Assembly: GCA_963555705.1 (NCBI GenBank)
Contig: OY743172.1
Coordinates: 19,715,446-19,779,445, forward strand
Direction: 5' to 3'
DNA: 64,000 bases
Source: Ligustrum vulgare
Taxonomy: Eukaryota; Streptophyta; Magnoliopsida; Lamiales; Oleaceae
Shown in pieces: positions 7,946-18,587 of the stretch. How positions within the stretch are numbered: position 1 is the stretch's first letter; each line of letters begins with the position of its first letter. The notes beneath the pieces are model-generated. The model was not told the origin of the DNA. It saw only the letters and a program-made list of their open reading frames with translations, and made no database searches. The position numbers and the translations under genes were made by a program.

Positions 7946-8270
7946 AAAGTTGCTGAAAATGATGGAGTTCAATAAGAAGTTACTCAACAAAGCTTGTATG
8001 ACTATCTATTTGTCATGGATGGTGAAAGGAAGCAAGTAAACTATAATCCTAGTTTTTATTCAATTAGTCTAAAAGAGTGTTCTCTTTTGACAGGTATTAA
8101 GGAATCTACAAGTTATGGAGAAGTTAGGAAGATTCATAGTGCAATGCAAGGGAATATGTTTTCTTTGCACAAAACTAAACCATCAAATCAAAAGGCTTGA
8201 AAGGATGAAAGCTTCCAAGTGGACTTTCCGCTTAGATAAAGGTATTTTTAGATTAGGTGAAGGTTTGGTT
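7946..8270 (+). pseudogene. Ty1/copia polyprotein remnant, linker before reverse transcriptase
   Basis: This continues the copia sequence interrupted at 2424. The translation contains an S-T-S-Y-G-E-V segment followed by A-M-Q-G-x-M-x-S-L-H-K, matching the P-T-S-Y-x-E-A ... A-M-x-x-E-M-x-S-L-H-x-N block before the copia reverse transcriptase. Then comes a K-W-T-F-R-L-D-K-G piece equivalent to K-W-V-F-K-x-K. Several stops and frame changes interrupt it, and no polymerase motifs follow. It is dead. Confidence 0.72.
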
Positions 8271-10006
8271 TAAGCCAAAGTGAAGAAATGTGGGATTATT
8301 GGCTTAGAACCAAACAAATAAGCCCTTAGAAATGCTATCTTGTTTAACATAAATTTGTATGGCATTTCGAGGATTACTTAAAGTAATCGGGGACAAAAAT
8401 AAATAAAAAACTAACGACCATTAAAATCGATTGGGAACTAATTTTTTTAGTAGTTGCATAAAGTTGTTAAATGATTTTACAAGTTAATTTGGATTTGGGT
8501 ATTTTACAAAAAGAGGTCAAGTTTTTATAAAAAGAGGTGCAACAAGTGTTTCTTGAGGTGGTGCATTTCTGTTGAAAAAAGGGGTTCTAGTTTCTCCATT
8601 CAAAATAGAAATTGAGTTTTTCTTCAATATGCGAAAAGAAATTTTATCTTCTTGGGTTTATTGAGGGTACATTTTTGGTTTCCCAATTGTATGATTGTAA
8701 GCCTACATCTCGGTCAATATTCGAATTCATTTTTGACATTTTTGAGGGATTGTTCTGGGTGTTTTTAATTATAAATCAAGGTAAAGATCCTACAAGTTGC
8801 ACTGATGATGAAAGTTGCATCTTATACTCAGTTAGATAGTCAAAGAGTAGTCAAAGATAATACATTCTATGGCTGAATCTGTCCCATCTTATAGCACATA
8901 TTCATTCACACGGACCTACCATCAATTACATTATACACACGTTATTTTTACATTTGAATTTTGACCCTTCAAAAGTTTTTATGAACCTCGATGAGCTTAG
9001 TGTTCATCTCTATGAATAACACCAAAATAGTGCATCCTGCCAAGAGGTAATTAGAGCACCTGTCACTATTTTTGCGATCAAAATAGTTCAATATGTCAAC
9101 TTCAGTTGATATTACATAAATTAAAATTTTATGTTGTGCATATTTGAATTCACAATTTTTTGAGAAAAATGGTGTTTTATTTATAGAAAAATAGTCATGA
9201 AACAATGTGTCAGGTTGATATTTAAGGGTGAGCAATCTGATCCGGATATCTAAAGAACCAATCTAGATGGACTCCTTCAAAAAGGAAATGGTGCCCAACA
9301 GGCAGGTGACCCGGCCCCTTTTTCGAAATATCCTTTGACTAATGTTTTGATAATTAAAAAAAAAAAAAACCCACAGTTCCCATTTCACCCAATTTTGAAC
9401 GGTGGAAATTTGAAGAGTAAAATCAATTTTCTCATTGCACAAATCGATCATTCAAAGTTCTTCAAATTTTCTTCAGCAAATATCCATCTTCATCTTCATC
9501 CATCTCCATCTACATGTCCATTTATAACTTCATCTTCATCTCTTATATTGAATATGAATGATTATTTTCGACAGTTGGTTATTTTTTAAATTCTTAATTT
9601 TAATTTTATTTTTTTGCTTTTGATGTTGGAGACTTTGATATTCAAATATTATATCAAAAATTGCTCCTGATCAGTTTTTCGACTTGGGGTCCGTACACCG
9701 ACCCTCCGTCCGTGTGGGGATCAATCCGCCCATGTAGGGGCCCGTCCATTGACCCCTTGCCTCAATAAATACATCAATGTATCAAGTAAATATAACCGAG
9801 ATTAATTAATTAATGAATCTACTAGGGAGTAAGATGTACCATTTATTTAATTTGAACAGTTTAGTACTTATTAGAAATTCAATAATGATAATAAATACTC
9901 ATATCAAGAAAACATAATTTGGAATTATAAATTTATTTACATTTTTCATAATACACTCATACATTAAATAATGATAGTTCATATTTTTTTATAACAATAT
10001 ACACGT
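8271..10006. other. no gene recognised; AT-rich sequence
   Basis: The stretch may include more copia remains near 8271-8400. Short frames at 8612-8839, 8969-9235 and 9335-9589 have no recognisable motif, and the last runs through a catcttcatctt repeat. A locally GC-rich patch with repeated ccgtcc/ccgtcca phrases lies at 9685-9760. Nothing else is supported. Confidence 0.5.
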
Positions 10007-10009
10007 TAA

Positions 10010-10195
10010 GCCCTTGTTTGATTCCGCTAAAATTTCATAAAAATACTACTTTTTTTCTACAGTAATCAATCTTAATCATCCATAAATGTCAAGTCTACAA
10101 TCTTTTACTTTTCAAATTACATTTTAACCACACGATTTCTCGAAACTACTATTCAAAACCCACTTATTCAATTACTATGGGAATCAAACAAGGGC
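10010..10195. mobile_element. Tourist-like MITE (PIF/Harbinger), 186 bp
   Basis: Terminal inverted repeats GCCCTTGTTTGATTCC are perfect over 16 bp at both ends. The target duplication is TAA at 10007-10009 and 10196-10198. This is the usual signature of Tourist MITEs moved by PIF/Harbinger transposase. It has no coding capacity. Confidence 0.9.
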
Positions 10196-10198
10196 TAA

Positions 10199-10349
10199 GC
10201 CTCGTTTAATTTCGAAAATTCTGGACAATTTCTCCTCAAAACTCATTTTCAATCACATTTTTATATGACCAACTACTTTCACACTTTTCAACCATAAATT
10301 CTTCCAAAAATTTAAATTTTCTCCAAAATATCCTACACTAAACAGACTC
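10199..10349. mobile_element. second Tourist-like MITE, 151 bp, directly abutting the first
   Basis: It starts GCCTCGTTTAATTTC and ends CTAAACAGACTC, whose reverse complement GAGTCTGTTTAG aligns with the start using one gap. It is flanked by TAA at 10196-10198 (shared with the neighbour) and 10350-10352. It is older than its neighbour, judged by the poorer inverted repeats. Confidence 0.6.
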
Positions 10350-10352
10350 TAA

Positions 10353-11730
10353 ATATTGATATATTAGAAAATTAACTAATTAAGCACATGTTCTTTAACT
10401 TATAAACTGTTTGGTAAACTTATTTATAAACAATATATTTTTTCAAATTACTCGCATTTCTCAAACCACTTTTCAATCTCATGTATCACCTCTAAAACAT
10501 TACATTATTAACTTCTATCAAACCGATACTAAGATAATAATTATACCTCAACAAGGAAAGTATTTTATAATTGAGACTAAAAATATATATATAGAAAAAC
10601 AAGTCTACCTTTGTCGCACAAATAGAGTATAAGCCTTGTCTGAGCCCCATTATTTACAAAAGTGAGTTTTATAATAGTGATTTTTTAAGAAAATGTGGTT
10701 AAAAATTGAGAAAGTTTTTGTATGTATATGTAAATTATTTCATCTTCTATTAAAAATGTGAATGAGTGAGAATCTTTTGATTTCTCATTTTATCCTCATA
10801 TCCTTTTCTTTTTCTTAATAATACTCTTAGTTCATTTATTTAAACTTGTTTTACATTTATTTTATTTCTTATTTCAAAAATATCAATTTATCCACGTTGA
10901 CTAAAACGAAATTGGTTATTCAATTAATATTAATTAAGCGTCGTTAATTTTTAATTTCTCGTGATAACTCAATTGAACAATTTAAAGCGTGCATTTACGT
11001 ATTTAATGGATTTTTCTATTTTTAATTCAAACAATTATCTTTTAGCCATCTGTTTGGGAAATTTTATTTCTTTTATAAACACTCTCTTTGAACAATTCAA
11101 ATAACAAGTTTATGCTTTTAATGATTTATTTGTTGTTAATTCAAACAATAATGCTTTACGGACAGTTTGGATAACACATCCACAATTTTTTTTTTAAGTT
11201 TTGGTGTTTTCAAGGTAGATCAATAGTTAAAAATTGGAGAGAGAAAATATGTGTGATTAAAAAGTAGTTTGAAAATTTTTGTTGTTTATAAATTGTAATC
11301 ATTGCGTAAAAGAATGTTGTGTTAGTTACAGATAAAAATAGATTTTTTAAAGTAGGGTGAGTGTGAAACTTTTTATTTCTAAACCCACTTAAATTCTTAT
11401 TAAAATCATCAATTAATTTATATAAAAAGAAAAAATAATTATTTTTTAATTAACAATATAAATATATAATTTCAAAACTCTTTGGAAAATAAAAAAATTG
11501 AAATTGAAATTTTAGTTTAAATGTATATAGTACTCATTGTTTGATGATGAGTAAAATCATATTTTTTTTTATAGATTTTGATAGAAATTAATAAAATATG
11601 GTTGAAAAGTTGTGAGTATGATGAAATGTGTGATTAAAATTAATTATTCACTTTAACTTGAATTAAAATCTTTTTTTAATTTCTCCCAAACAAGAGCATT
11701 GTTGAGACTGTGCCCAAAATGTAGTATGTT
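10353..11730. other. MITE debris and AT-rich spacer
   Basis: No gene is seen. Parts resemble other MITE copies in this window: a ttggagagagaaaatatgtg phrase near 11237-11256 recurs in the element at 24462, and a ttgaaaagttgtgagtat phrase at about 11602 recurs near 34455 and 38596. Ends could not be fixed. Confidence 0.5.
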
Positions 11731-12166
11731 TGTAGCGCCCCCAGTTCTAAATACCCGGTTCACCACGTCATCATCTGATCTAACTTTTAAAATAATATTT
11801 TAGCGGAGGAAATAACTGAAATTCATTTTTGGCAACATTAAATAAACTGTAATGGTCGATAAAATTGAAAACATTTATGAAACAATTTGAAATCATAAAT
11901 CGAGCCATTAATATTGTAAAACAATTGACAATGTCATAATTTCTCAAATAACTGAAATTCTCAAAATTATCCAATATTTGAAAATACGGAAATAATTAAA
12001 ATAAGGTTTTCAACCATTTAACGTCTATTACCACAATTATCCATCACTTGCCACCCTCTCCGAAATCTGCAAATGTTGTTGAAAATAGACATGAGCATTT
12101 CATAGAAATACTCAGTAGACTCATCGTCAATTATTTAATTTACAATATAATTGAACACATAAATGC

Positions 12167-12395
12167 AGGCTCTTTAGAAATCATAGGGTGTAGGTTGTTC
12201 TTCTCGTGTATTAAAGCACATGGCTTCTTTTGAAAATTCCTAGGCTCTTTAGAAATCATAGGGTGCGGGTTGCTCTTCTTGTGCATTAAAGCACGTGGCT
12301 TCTCTTTGAAAAAAATCATAGGCCCTTTAAAATCATCCGGTATGGATTGCTCTTTCTTCTCGTGGACCTAAGGCACATAAGTTATGCATAACATC
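12167..12395. repeat. imperfect tandem repeat in the solo LTR, about 75 bp period
   Basis: The phrase aggctctttagaaatcatag begins at 12167 and 12242, and a decayed form at 12320; each is followed by a cttct(c/t)gtg...aaagcac(a/g)tggctt block. Three units are recognisable, and a partial fourth (gcataaaagcacataagtta) lies near 12434. The plus-strand LTR at 31296-34207 has only one such unit. Confidence 0.7.
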
Positions 12396-12846
12396 ATCAT
12401 TTATCTTGCAAGACATTCTCTTCTTTCTTTCTCATGCATAAAAGCACATAAGTTATGAGAAGCATAACAACATAAATATTTCCGAAGAAATACATTCTTT
12501 TCCCTTTTCATAAAAATGACTTTCACATAAGTCACATAACATACACATTCACATGCAATCATAATTTAAATCAATTAATAGGGGCGAGTCTACCTTAAAC
12601 TTAACGAGTGTAGTTGAGCGGGAATGACTTCAATCTTTCAAATCTCCGTACGCTTCATCTAGGCAATTAGAAGATTAAGTCGAATTAGTCTTTTGAAATT
12701 TATAGTTTAAAATGACAAATTACAATTTGGGGACTGAAATTGATGATTTGAAAGTGGAGGACTAAAATGAGTAATTTGAAAGTTGAGGGACTAAAATGAA
12801 TAATTTGAAAGTTGAGGGGCTAAAATGAATACTTTTAAAACTTGGG

Positions 12847-12849
<3 letters not shown>

Positions 12850-12934
<85 letters not shown>
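12850..12934. repeat. (AT)n microsatellite
   Basis: About 42 uninterrupted AT units in the solo LTR, 280 bp from the Helitron end. The length is long enough to be variable between individuals. Confidence 0.97.
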
Positions 12935-12936
<2 letters not shown>

Positions 12937-13213
12937 TTTTTAAATCAATATGAACAAAATTAAAAGACTTTAAAATATGTGGCTTGAATGATAGCTTTTG
13001 AAATTTAGGCTAAAGATATATATCTTTTTAAATCAATAGGGACTAAAATAAATAACTATTAAAATCATGGGCTGAACTTAAAATATTTTAAACATTTAAG
13101 GGCTGACTTAAAGAAAATCTAAAATTCAGGATTTAAAATAATAACTTTTGAAAATTGGGGAGTAAAGTGTAAATATTTGAAATTGAACTAAAATATAACA
13201 TATATACATAATA

Positions 13214-13240
13214 CTAGTTTTAGCTACGTGCGTTGCACGT
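13214..13240 (-). other. Helitron 1 3' terminus: hairpin and CTAG
   Basis: On the minus strand a 6-bp stem ACGTGC/GCACGT with a 3-base loop is followed after 8 bases by CTAG and then host T. This hairpin is the termination signal for rolling-circle transfer. The same stem-loop core occurs at the end of Helitron 2 (51585-51601). Confidence 0.88.
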
Positions 13241-13683
13241 GGGTCGATAAAAGTAGTGTAAACTTCACTGTAGACAAAGTAGATTTGAATTATTTAGTTG
13301 TTGGCCATATATTGTGTAAATTTCTGAATGTTTCAGAGTCACTTAGTATAGTAGTCATACATAAATTGTAACATAACTTATAGATAAATTATACTAATGT
13401 GCTAGGATTCAAAGATTTACATATACATATTCGCAATATACAGCCATACAATGGCTAATACAACACAGCCTAATGCTGATGAGAATAATATTTTGCATAC
13501 TTTGCATGACAAAAGGTTTTGATGCTAAGCTAACACCTTTTAACGCCTTACAAAGGCCATCCCCATCAAATGTTGGAAAAGAAACTTGACAAAACCAAAC
13601 ATTTGGAAAGCATCAAAACAGTTTTCAAAAGACTTTGATAATACCAATATCAAAAGAGTTTGTTAACACCAATATGTTGATGC

Positions 13684-16179
13684 TTATTGGTATTTTATTT
13701 TCCCTTGATCTTCATTTTCTGGTGAGGCGATTTTCTTGTTGCTTGTACTTGTTGTGTCATCACAACGGAATAAAGCCCTCTTTGCCGGTGGTGTGTTGCT
13801 TGCATTGCTTGTAGTAGTATTTCCTTTATCATTTTCCTCCTTATTTTCTTGTGATGTGTTAGACGGATCAAACATGAAGATGACCTCAAGCTTGAAATCA
13901 GATGAATGCGGTTTTGATATTGTCTTCACATAGAAGATTTTCTCGTCATTTATCTCCAAACGCACTGAATTTGTACCTTCCATTAAAGCTTGAGCGTTGG
14001 AGTGCAGGAAGTATTCTGCTGGGTTTCCAATAGCCGAAGCATTTATATTCCCTGTTGAATCCTCTAATTGTAAGAATACTTTGGCCCTATAATAAAATAA
14101 ATTTTAAAAAAAATAGATGTTATGATATATTTATGATACCGTGAAATTAAATAATGAATTGAATATGATGCTGAATTTTAAAAGTGAAGTGAGGATGCTG
14201 TGAAAGCATGAAGTATTCACAGTTAGAACGTGTAACACAGTTATAGCAAAAACCATTGTCATTAGCAGTGCAGGAAGACTATCTAGAGTGGAACCTTAAA
14301 TTGTAGTTTGAATGCAATATTGTATGACTATTATGCTGTGAAATTAAAAAGTGAAGGGAAGATGTATGTACCTTGGAATTCCCTTTACATCAGTGCATTT
14401 ACAATAGATTCAATCGTACACATCTCCAAATTTTTCACTTGAAATTTTGTTACAGTTACTACAACTCATGTACCAAAATGATTGGTTTAGAACTTTGACA
14501 TATGATCTTGCTTTAATCCAGTGAAACCTTCTTTGAAATTAAACAAATGCATATGAGTATTTGTATAGATAAAAGAAAATTTATTACTGATGAATAGAAT
14601 CATTAGCATTATTTTATAATACCAACAAAAAAATATGTTCTAGGAAGAAGTAAAAATTATTCCAGTAATTTATCTTACCGTGTTTTTAAGTCCTCGAATG
14701 TTCTTAATTTCAGTGAACTTTGTTTCATCACCTGGGATAGAAAGCTTAATACAAGCAGATGTGAGGTACTGCTTGTCTGAAACTATATCTTCAAGAATTG
14801 CAGTATTTGTACGTGCCCTATATTGGGAAAAAAAAAAACAAAAGAAAAAATTTAGTATAGGATATAAGCTGTACAATATCTATTTAATGGTTGTATATAA
14901 GAAATGAATAATGTGAATGAGTTGAAGAATTTACCATGATTTTAAGTCTTGTACAACTTCAAATGAACCATCGATGAAAAAAGAGCTAATTGCCTTTGTT
15001 GAGAGTGATAGACCTGTGATGCCAGAAAATTGAAATATGTGAAGCTGGTGATGAAATGTTGATGCAAAATTATAAGTTAATTAAATAAGACACAGCACCA
15101 TGGAATGATGAAACTTTCAGATTCTTTCCCATCAGCACTGGCTTCTTGCTTAAATTTTCAGAAATGTAATGACATTCGACATCGACAAATGCCTCCCACA
15201 TTGTTAAGAGAACAGTGTCAAACCTATTAGATGTTCAATGTAGGTGAGAAAATGTAATATATGTTATGCATAATCATTTACTATATGTAACTGTACAGGA
15301 TATAGAGTTTTACTCTTTGTTAATTAAAACTAAGTCCTGAACTTGACATTCTGTTCCAGTGCGGGTTTGAAGAAGCCTTCGAGGGCTAATGTCTATCACC
15401 ACTGCAATTATACCTACAAATATTTGAAATCAGGAAATTGTTATAAGAATATGTCTTGTGTAAGAGTATTTATGTTGTTATGCAATTATACACAAATTCA
15501 AGTTTTAAAATTTAGAGTACTTACTTATATCTGCATTAGAATCCATATATTCTGGAAGATCATCGAAGCTAGTGAAGTTGTAGGTAGACATCAAGAGACT
15601 GTAGTTGTCTTCTTCAATTTGTTCTACTCTAGTTCGTCCAGAGATTGTCCATTGAACGTCTCCATATTTTGCCCTGTATTCGGCATTTGTCAATTTCACG
15701 AATGCATTTGATATGAGGTATGTTTTCCCCAGTATCAATTTCTCTTGAAAAGCTGTGATGTTTTGATCATACAACGTTGCTTGTACCTTGGTTCCCTATA
15801 GAAGAAAATCTTGAATAAGTAATCAGACTAATCTGTGGGAACATTCATGATTATAGTGTTCGAAGTAGAAGGTACCTCAGAGTCCATGAGCACAAAATTT
15901 TGATACTTGGTTGGGCTTTTCAGTGCTGTTTTGGGAGGGGATTTTTCAGCAACCACCACCTTTACAGTCCACCCATTTGTTCCCGGAGAAACATTACGAA
16001 TCAGTTGGTATTCGTCATTCATATTTCTGTTTGAAGTTACTGACATGAAAACAATTACAGGTAAGATTAGTTATTGCAGCAAAAGTGATTATATGTTATT
16101 AAGAAGAAGTTTTAAATGGAAAAACAAATGGATTAAAGGATATACCTGTAATGTGTTTTGTTAATGCTTTTGTAGACAT
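13684..16179 (-). CDS. RPA1-like single-strand DNA-binding protein of Helitron 1, probably decayed
   Basis: A nine-exon model fits GT/AG splice sites on the minus strand: 16179-16146, 16039-15876, 15795-15525, 15413-15314, 15223-15099, 15013-14935, 14817-14679, about 14510-14372 and 14086-13684. Exons 2-3 give an N-terminal OB fold (Y-x-L-I-R-N-V, W-x-V-K-V, Y-D-Q-N-I, L-I-L-G-K-T-Y, F-x-x-Y-M). Exons 4-6 give the next OB fold (A-V-V-I-D-I-S-P, L-x-x-M-W-E-A-F, V-S-S-F-H-G-L-S-L). Exon 8 has the C-terminal zinc ribbon (W-Y-M-S-C-S-N-C ... Y-C-K-C). The last exon ends in a P-A-K-R-A-L-F motif and TAA. Two faults are seen: an in-frame TGA inside the ribbon and a phase mismatch between exons 7 and 8. 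Plant Helitrons carry such genes to bind single strands during transfer. Its mirror copy in Helitron 2 is more broken. Confidence 0.75.
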
Positions 16180-16437
16180 GGAGTGAAAACACATAAAATG
16201 TGAGAATCAATGTTTTCTTATGAAGGATTTGAAATTTAAAAAAAATATATATATATATAGCGTAAGAATTTGTATACCTGAAGTCTTCTTTGTTACAGAT
16301 GAGTAGTGATCTGTTAATGCTTGTGCAGAGAAGATTTGTGAAGTTTCTTTGGAATAGAAGTTATATTTTATAATGGAAGAGGCAGAAGAAAACAATGAGA
16401 TTGACTTTTTTTTTCGAAAATTAATGACAGTGACTTT

Positions 16438-16720
16438 ACTTACTGTAATAATGGAAAATATATGTACTGATTGTATGTGTCTGACTGCATGTAGTTTCTG
16501 TATAGTTTCTATATATTGAAACTTTAAAAAGTGCAGCCTTAGTAGTCAGGGAAGAAAAAGTAGCACAATTTGTGGGAAAAACAATGACAGTACTGTAGTG
16601 GAAAAAGATACGTATGATTGTATGTATATATGAATGAACTTTCTATACATTGAAACTTTAAAAAGTGTTGTCTAAGCAGTCAGGGTAGAAAAAGTATCAC
16701 AATTTTCTAGGAAAAAGTAT
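16438..16720. repeat. tandem duplication upstream of the RPA-like gene, about 135-150 bp units
   Basis: Two units share tactgtart(a)-tggaaaa, a gattgtatgt phrase, ttgaaactttaaaaagtg and a gtcaggg(a/t)agaaaaagta phrase. They span about 16438-16587 and 16588-16720; a third decayed fragment (cagtcagtctgaaaaagtat) is near 16832. They lie 260-540 bp upstream of the RPA-like start, so they may form part of its promoter; that role is inferred. Confidence 0.65.
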
Positions 16721-18587
16721 GAACTATTGTCTAAAAAGTAGCGTAATAACTTGTTGAAATAGATAATTAGATATTTCAATGTCAATAGTAGGTCCATAAA
16801 GCCTGCTGAAATGATGTTTCAACAGTTGATTCAGTCAGTCTGAAAAAGTATGGCATATTGTACTATTTTGAGTATTTGCTTTCTATTTAATAAATTATAT
16901 ATAATATATATATAGACTAATATACAATATAATAACGCAAAAAAAAAATAACAGTTTAAAAATGTTTATATATTTGTTTTTGAGGGCTAATTGTAGCATT
17001 ATTACATTTGAATTTCCTGAAATATTTTTCTGATATGAGAAACTTATTGACCTTTAAAAAATAGTTCAAAGTATATAAATTTTGAAGTGAAAAATATACA
17101 ACAGAATGGAAGAAATAAAAATAATGAATTTTTACTCACCTGTGACAGTCTATAAACACGTAATTAAAAGGCAATTGTCACCTAGTAATTGAGACTTACT
17201 TTTTGTACAACTTTTGGCAAAAGTGGATGCTGAGGATACTGCATCATTACAGTCGAAGATGTTTGGGTTAGATTATGCCAAGTTGAATAATAAAATTTTA
17301 TATTGTCATAATCAACAAATAAATTCAACATTAAGATAGCAAAGAAGTATGCAATGACAAGATTGCCATCTAAAATTATAGAGATGTATTCAATTGGAAA
17401 ATTCACTCTTTAATCACCTGATCATAAACTTATTTGTTCACTGTTGTACTCTTGCTTCTCAATATTGATCTGTGAAATTATTTGGTAAAGCTTATTCTCC
17501 AAATCATTCTAGCTTCATGAACATCTTGTGGAGGAGCGTTCAAGGAACCTGCTTTTGAACAAGTACAGAAAAAATTTGTTGTATGAAACATAAGGTATAC
17601 AAATATAGATGTTTAGGTCATAGCATAATTTCAACTTTGCAGTTATTGTGCGTTCAGTTTTGCAATAGAAAATAGTCAACATATATCTTGTCTTCTACTT
17701 AAAAAAAAAAAAAAACTCTCATAAGCTTCAGCATGATGTTCAGTATTGGAATTCTTCATAAGCTTCAAATGCATTATTTCAAACTTGCAATTATTATATG
17801 TTCAATGGTGCTATAGAAAGTAGTCAACTGAATGTATCTTTTCTTATACCATGCTAAAAAAAAAAAAAAATCTCATAAGTTTCACCATTGTGCAGTAGAA
17901 AGAGTAGTCAACAGAATATATGTCCACATTTTAAAAGTCATACCTAACATCATTTGATGTTGCTTCGAAGAATTTCCCTGTACTGAAAGAGGGTCCTTTA
18001 GAATGTTGGGATTTCCTACCAATAAATTTAAAGTAACAAATGTGCCAAATGTAACTATGTCAGACTAAATTTGGAAAAGTATACTGAGAAACTAAATTAA
18101 AGTGTTCCACACAAATTATGAAATATGTGTCCAGTCAACCAACTTGCGTCATTCGAAATTAAAAAAAGACTACCTGCTCTATTAAGGATTTAAGAAAAAT
18201 CATAATATTAAATTAAATACTGATACACGAAAACAAACCTGCATCTACACATACTCAAAATGACTATATATGTTAGTTCATACTCTAGACCATAATGAAT
18301 CCAAGAATTAATATCTAAATATCACATAAAAAATCAGAATCCCCAAAACCCAATCCAAGAAACCACCATCTAGAAATATAACTTCCACTGTATCCAGTTT
18401 AACAATAAAACCCAGGATTTTTGAGATGCCCAATTAAAAACCCAGCTAAGAAATAATAAGAAATCTAAATTATCAACTTGGCACAAAACAACTCAATTCA
18501 AAATAATAAAAATATCTTTAAGATATTAAATTATCTAACCTAAATAATACTACGAATGTAACTTCAATTATTTATTTTTCAGTAATA
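16721..18587. other. Helitron 1 spacer between the two genes
   Basis: No gene is recognised. A tandem repeat of about 150 bp with just over two units lies at 17630-17925; each unit has a gttca-(rich) block, ctatagaaa(g)tagtcaac and a run of 15 or so A followed by ctcataag(c/t)ttca. The small minus frame at 17182-17406 shows no known motif. The first helicase stop codon is at 18588. Confidence 0.55.

Noticed and set aside
12167..12395. CRISPR-like regular repeat
   Set aside because: Units are imperfect, contiguous and without unique spacers; it is a tandem repeat in an LTR of a eukaryotic genome.
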